A DNA stretch of 64,000 nt from Phycicoccus sp. Soil748 (GTDB taxonomy: Bacteria > Actinomycetota > Actinomycetes > Actinomycetales > Dermatophilaceae), in contig NZ_LMSC01000009.1 of assembly GCF_001428025.1 (NCBI RefSeq), positions 165,017-229,016 of the forward strand. Direction: 5' to 3'. The notes beneath the pieces are model-generated. The model searched no databases. It had not been told where the DNA came from and saw only the letters and a program-made list of their open reading frames with translations. The position numbers and the translations under genes were made by a program. Positions 63,388-64,000 of this stretch are shown here, piece by piece. The stretch's first letter is position 1; every line of letters starts with the position of its first letter.

Positions 63388-64000
63388 TCAGAACTCGACC
63401 GGGACCTCGGGGACCGCGTCGGCCGGCTTGTCGACCTGCGGCCCGATGCCGAGCTTCTCCTTGACCTTCTTCTCGATCTCGTTGCCGAGGTCGGGGTTGT
63501 CCTTGAGGAACTGGCGGGCGTTCTCCTTGCCCTGGCCGAGCTGGTCGCCCTCGTAGGTGTACCAGGCGCCGGCCTTGCGCACGAAGCCGTGCTCGACGCC
63601 CATGTCGATGAGGCCACCCTCTCGGGAGATGCCCTGGCCGTAGAGGATGTCGAACTCCGCCTGCTTGAACGGCGGGGCCACCTTGTTCTTGACGACCTTG
63701 ACGCGGGTGCGGTTGCCGACGGGCTCGGTGCCGTCCTTGAGGGTCTCGATGCGGCGGACGTCGAGGCGCACCGAGGCGTAGAACTTCAGCGCCTTGCCAC
63801 CGGTCGTCGTCTCGGGCGAGCCGAACATGACGCCGATCTTCTCGCGGAGCTGGTTGATGAAGATCGCGGTCGTGCCCGAGGTGTTGAGCGCACCCGTGAG
63901 CTTGCGCAGGGCCTGGGACATGAGCCGGGCCTGGAGGCCGACGTGGCTGTCACCCATCTCGCCCTCGATCTCGGCGCGGGGCACGAGGGCCGCCACGGAG
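63388..64000 (-). CDS. recA: Recombinase RecA, C-terminal part
   Basis: Last 203 residues; the N-terminal part with Walker A runs off the window edge. Visible: the L1 loop region [21 protein letters not shown]2 region [20 protein letters not shown] and the C-terminal DNA-gate domain ending VPEVPVEF. Central to homologous recombination and SOS induction, hence connected with the SOS box at 6661. Its promoter is outside the window. Confidence 0.98.
   Translation of the reverse strand, partial: SVAALVPRAEIEGEMGDSHVGLQARLMSQALRKLTGALNTSGTTAIFINQLREKIGVMFGSPETTTGGKALKFYASVRLDVRRIETLKDGTEPVGNRTRVKVVKNKVAPPFKQAEFDILYGQGISREGGLIDMGVEHGFVRKAGAWYTYEGDQLGQGKENARQFLKDNPDLGNEIEKKVKEKLGIGPQVDKPADAVPEVPVEF

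Overview
The window comes from a high-GC (about 70 percent by eye) Gram-positive actinobacterium. The marks are GTG starts in large numbers, many start codons sitting 5-8 nt behind a TAnnnT -10 box (leaderless mRNAs), DUF3097 and DUF3516 proteins, a SigE-family sigma factor, an LAxTG-type surface protein and the gene order hrcA-dnaJ-rsmE-HIT-phoH-ybeY-CorC-era plus recO-uppS-zur, lepA, holA/rpsT and recA-recX-miaB-miaA-dapF-hflX known from Mycobacterium and relatives. The genus cannot be fixed from sequence reading alone; a member of the Micrococcales (for example Intrasporangiaceae) is my inference. There are no phage genes, transposases, CRISPR arrays, rRNA or tRNA genes that I can see.

Layout. 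1-2.8 kb: zinc uptake operon znuA(partial)-znuC-znuB-zur, all coupled by 4-bp overlaps. 2.8-4.5 kb: uppS and recO on the minus strand. 4.5-9.3 kb: HIT-like protein, a GT-C-like membrane protein, an SOS-box alkB homolog and leuA with a 12-codon leader peptide. 9.3-15.8 kb: small membrane protein, ArsR-type regulator with MFS exporter, tandem GNAT protein, asd and a BCCT osmolyte carrier. 16-25 kb: the conserved minus-strand housekeeping block era, CorC/HlyC, ybeY, phoH, HIT, then (after a plus-strand sigma factor/GerMN pair) rsmE, dnaJ, hrcA with a CIRCE operator. 25-30 kb: DUF3097, DUF4870, hemW, ornithine-cyclodeaminase-like, phosphatase and Nudix genes. 30.1-35.3 kb: an accessory, decaying stretch with three gene remnants, minisatellites, a sortase-E-type surface protein and a PCD-VOC fusion. 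35.3-46.3 kb: thioesterase-like, lepA, MFS, M48 protease, MazF/PemK-like, GH25 lysozyme, rpsT, holA, XdhC-like and dinG-like helicase. 46.4-49.7 kb: a small secreted two-cysteine protein divergent from a 970-residue LuxR-type ATPase regulator. 49.8-54.6 kb: DUF3516 helicase, a methyltransferase with an apparent 3' frameshift, an NmrA-like reductase and a GNAT protein. 54.6-64 kb: hflX, RsmC-like methyltransferase, dapF, miaA, def, miaB, DUF1275 protein, LamG-like secreted protein, recX and the 3' part of recA.

How the genes work together: zinc import and its repressor form one unit; leuA and asd/dapF serve branched-chain and aspartate-family biosynthesis; era, ybeY, rsmE, hflX, lepA, rpsT, miaA, miaB and def serve ribosome and tRNA biology; hrcA/dnaJ handle heat stress; recO, recA, recX, holA, dinG-like and alkB-like genes serve DNA replication and repair. 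The most noteworthy observations are the leuA leader peptide, the SOS-box plus leaderless alkB promoter, the LuxR/small-secreted-protein pair with 22-bp-spaced direct repeats, the minisatellite that encodes both C-termini of two converging genes, and the general leaderless promoter architecture.
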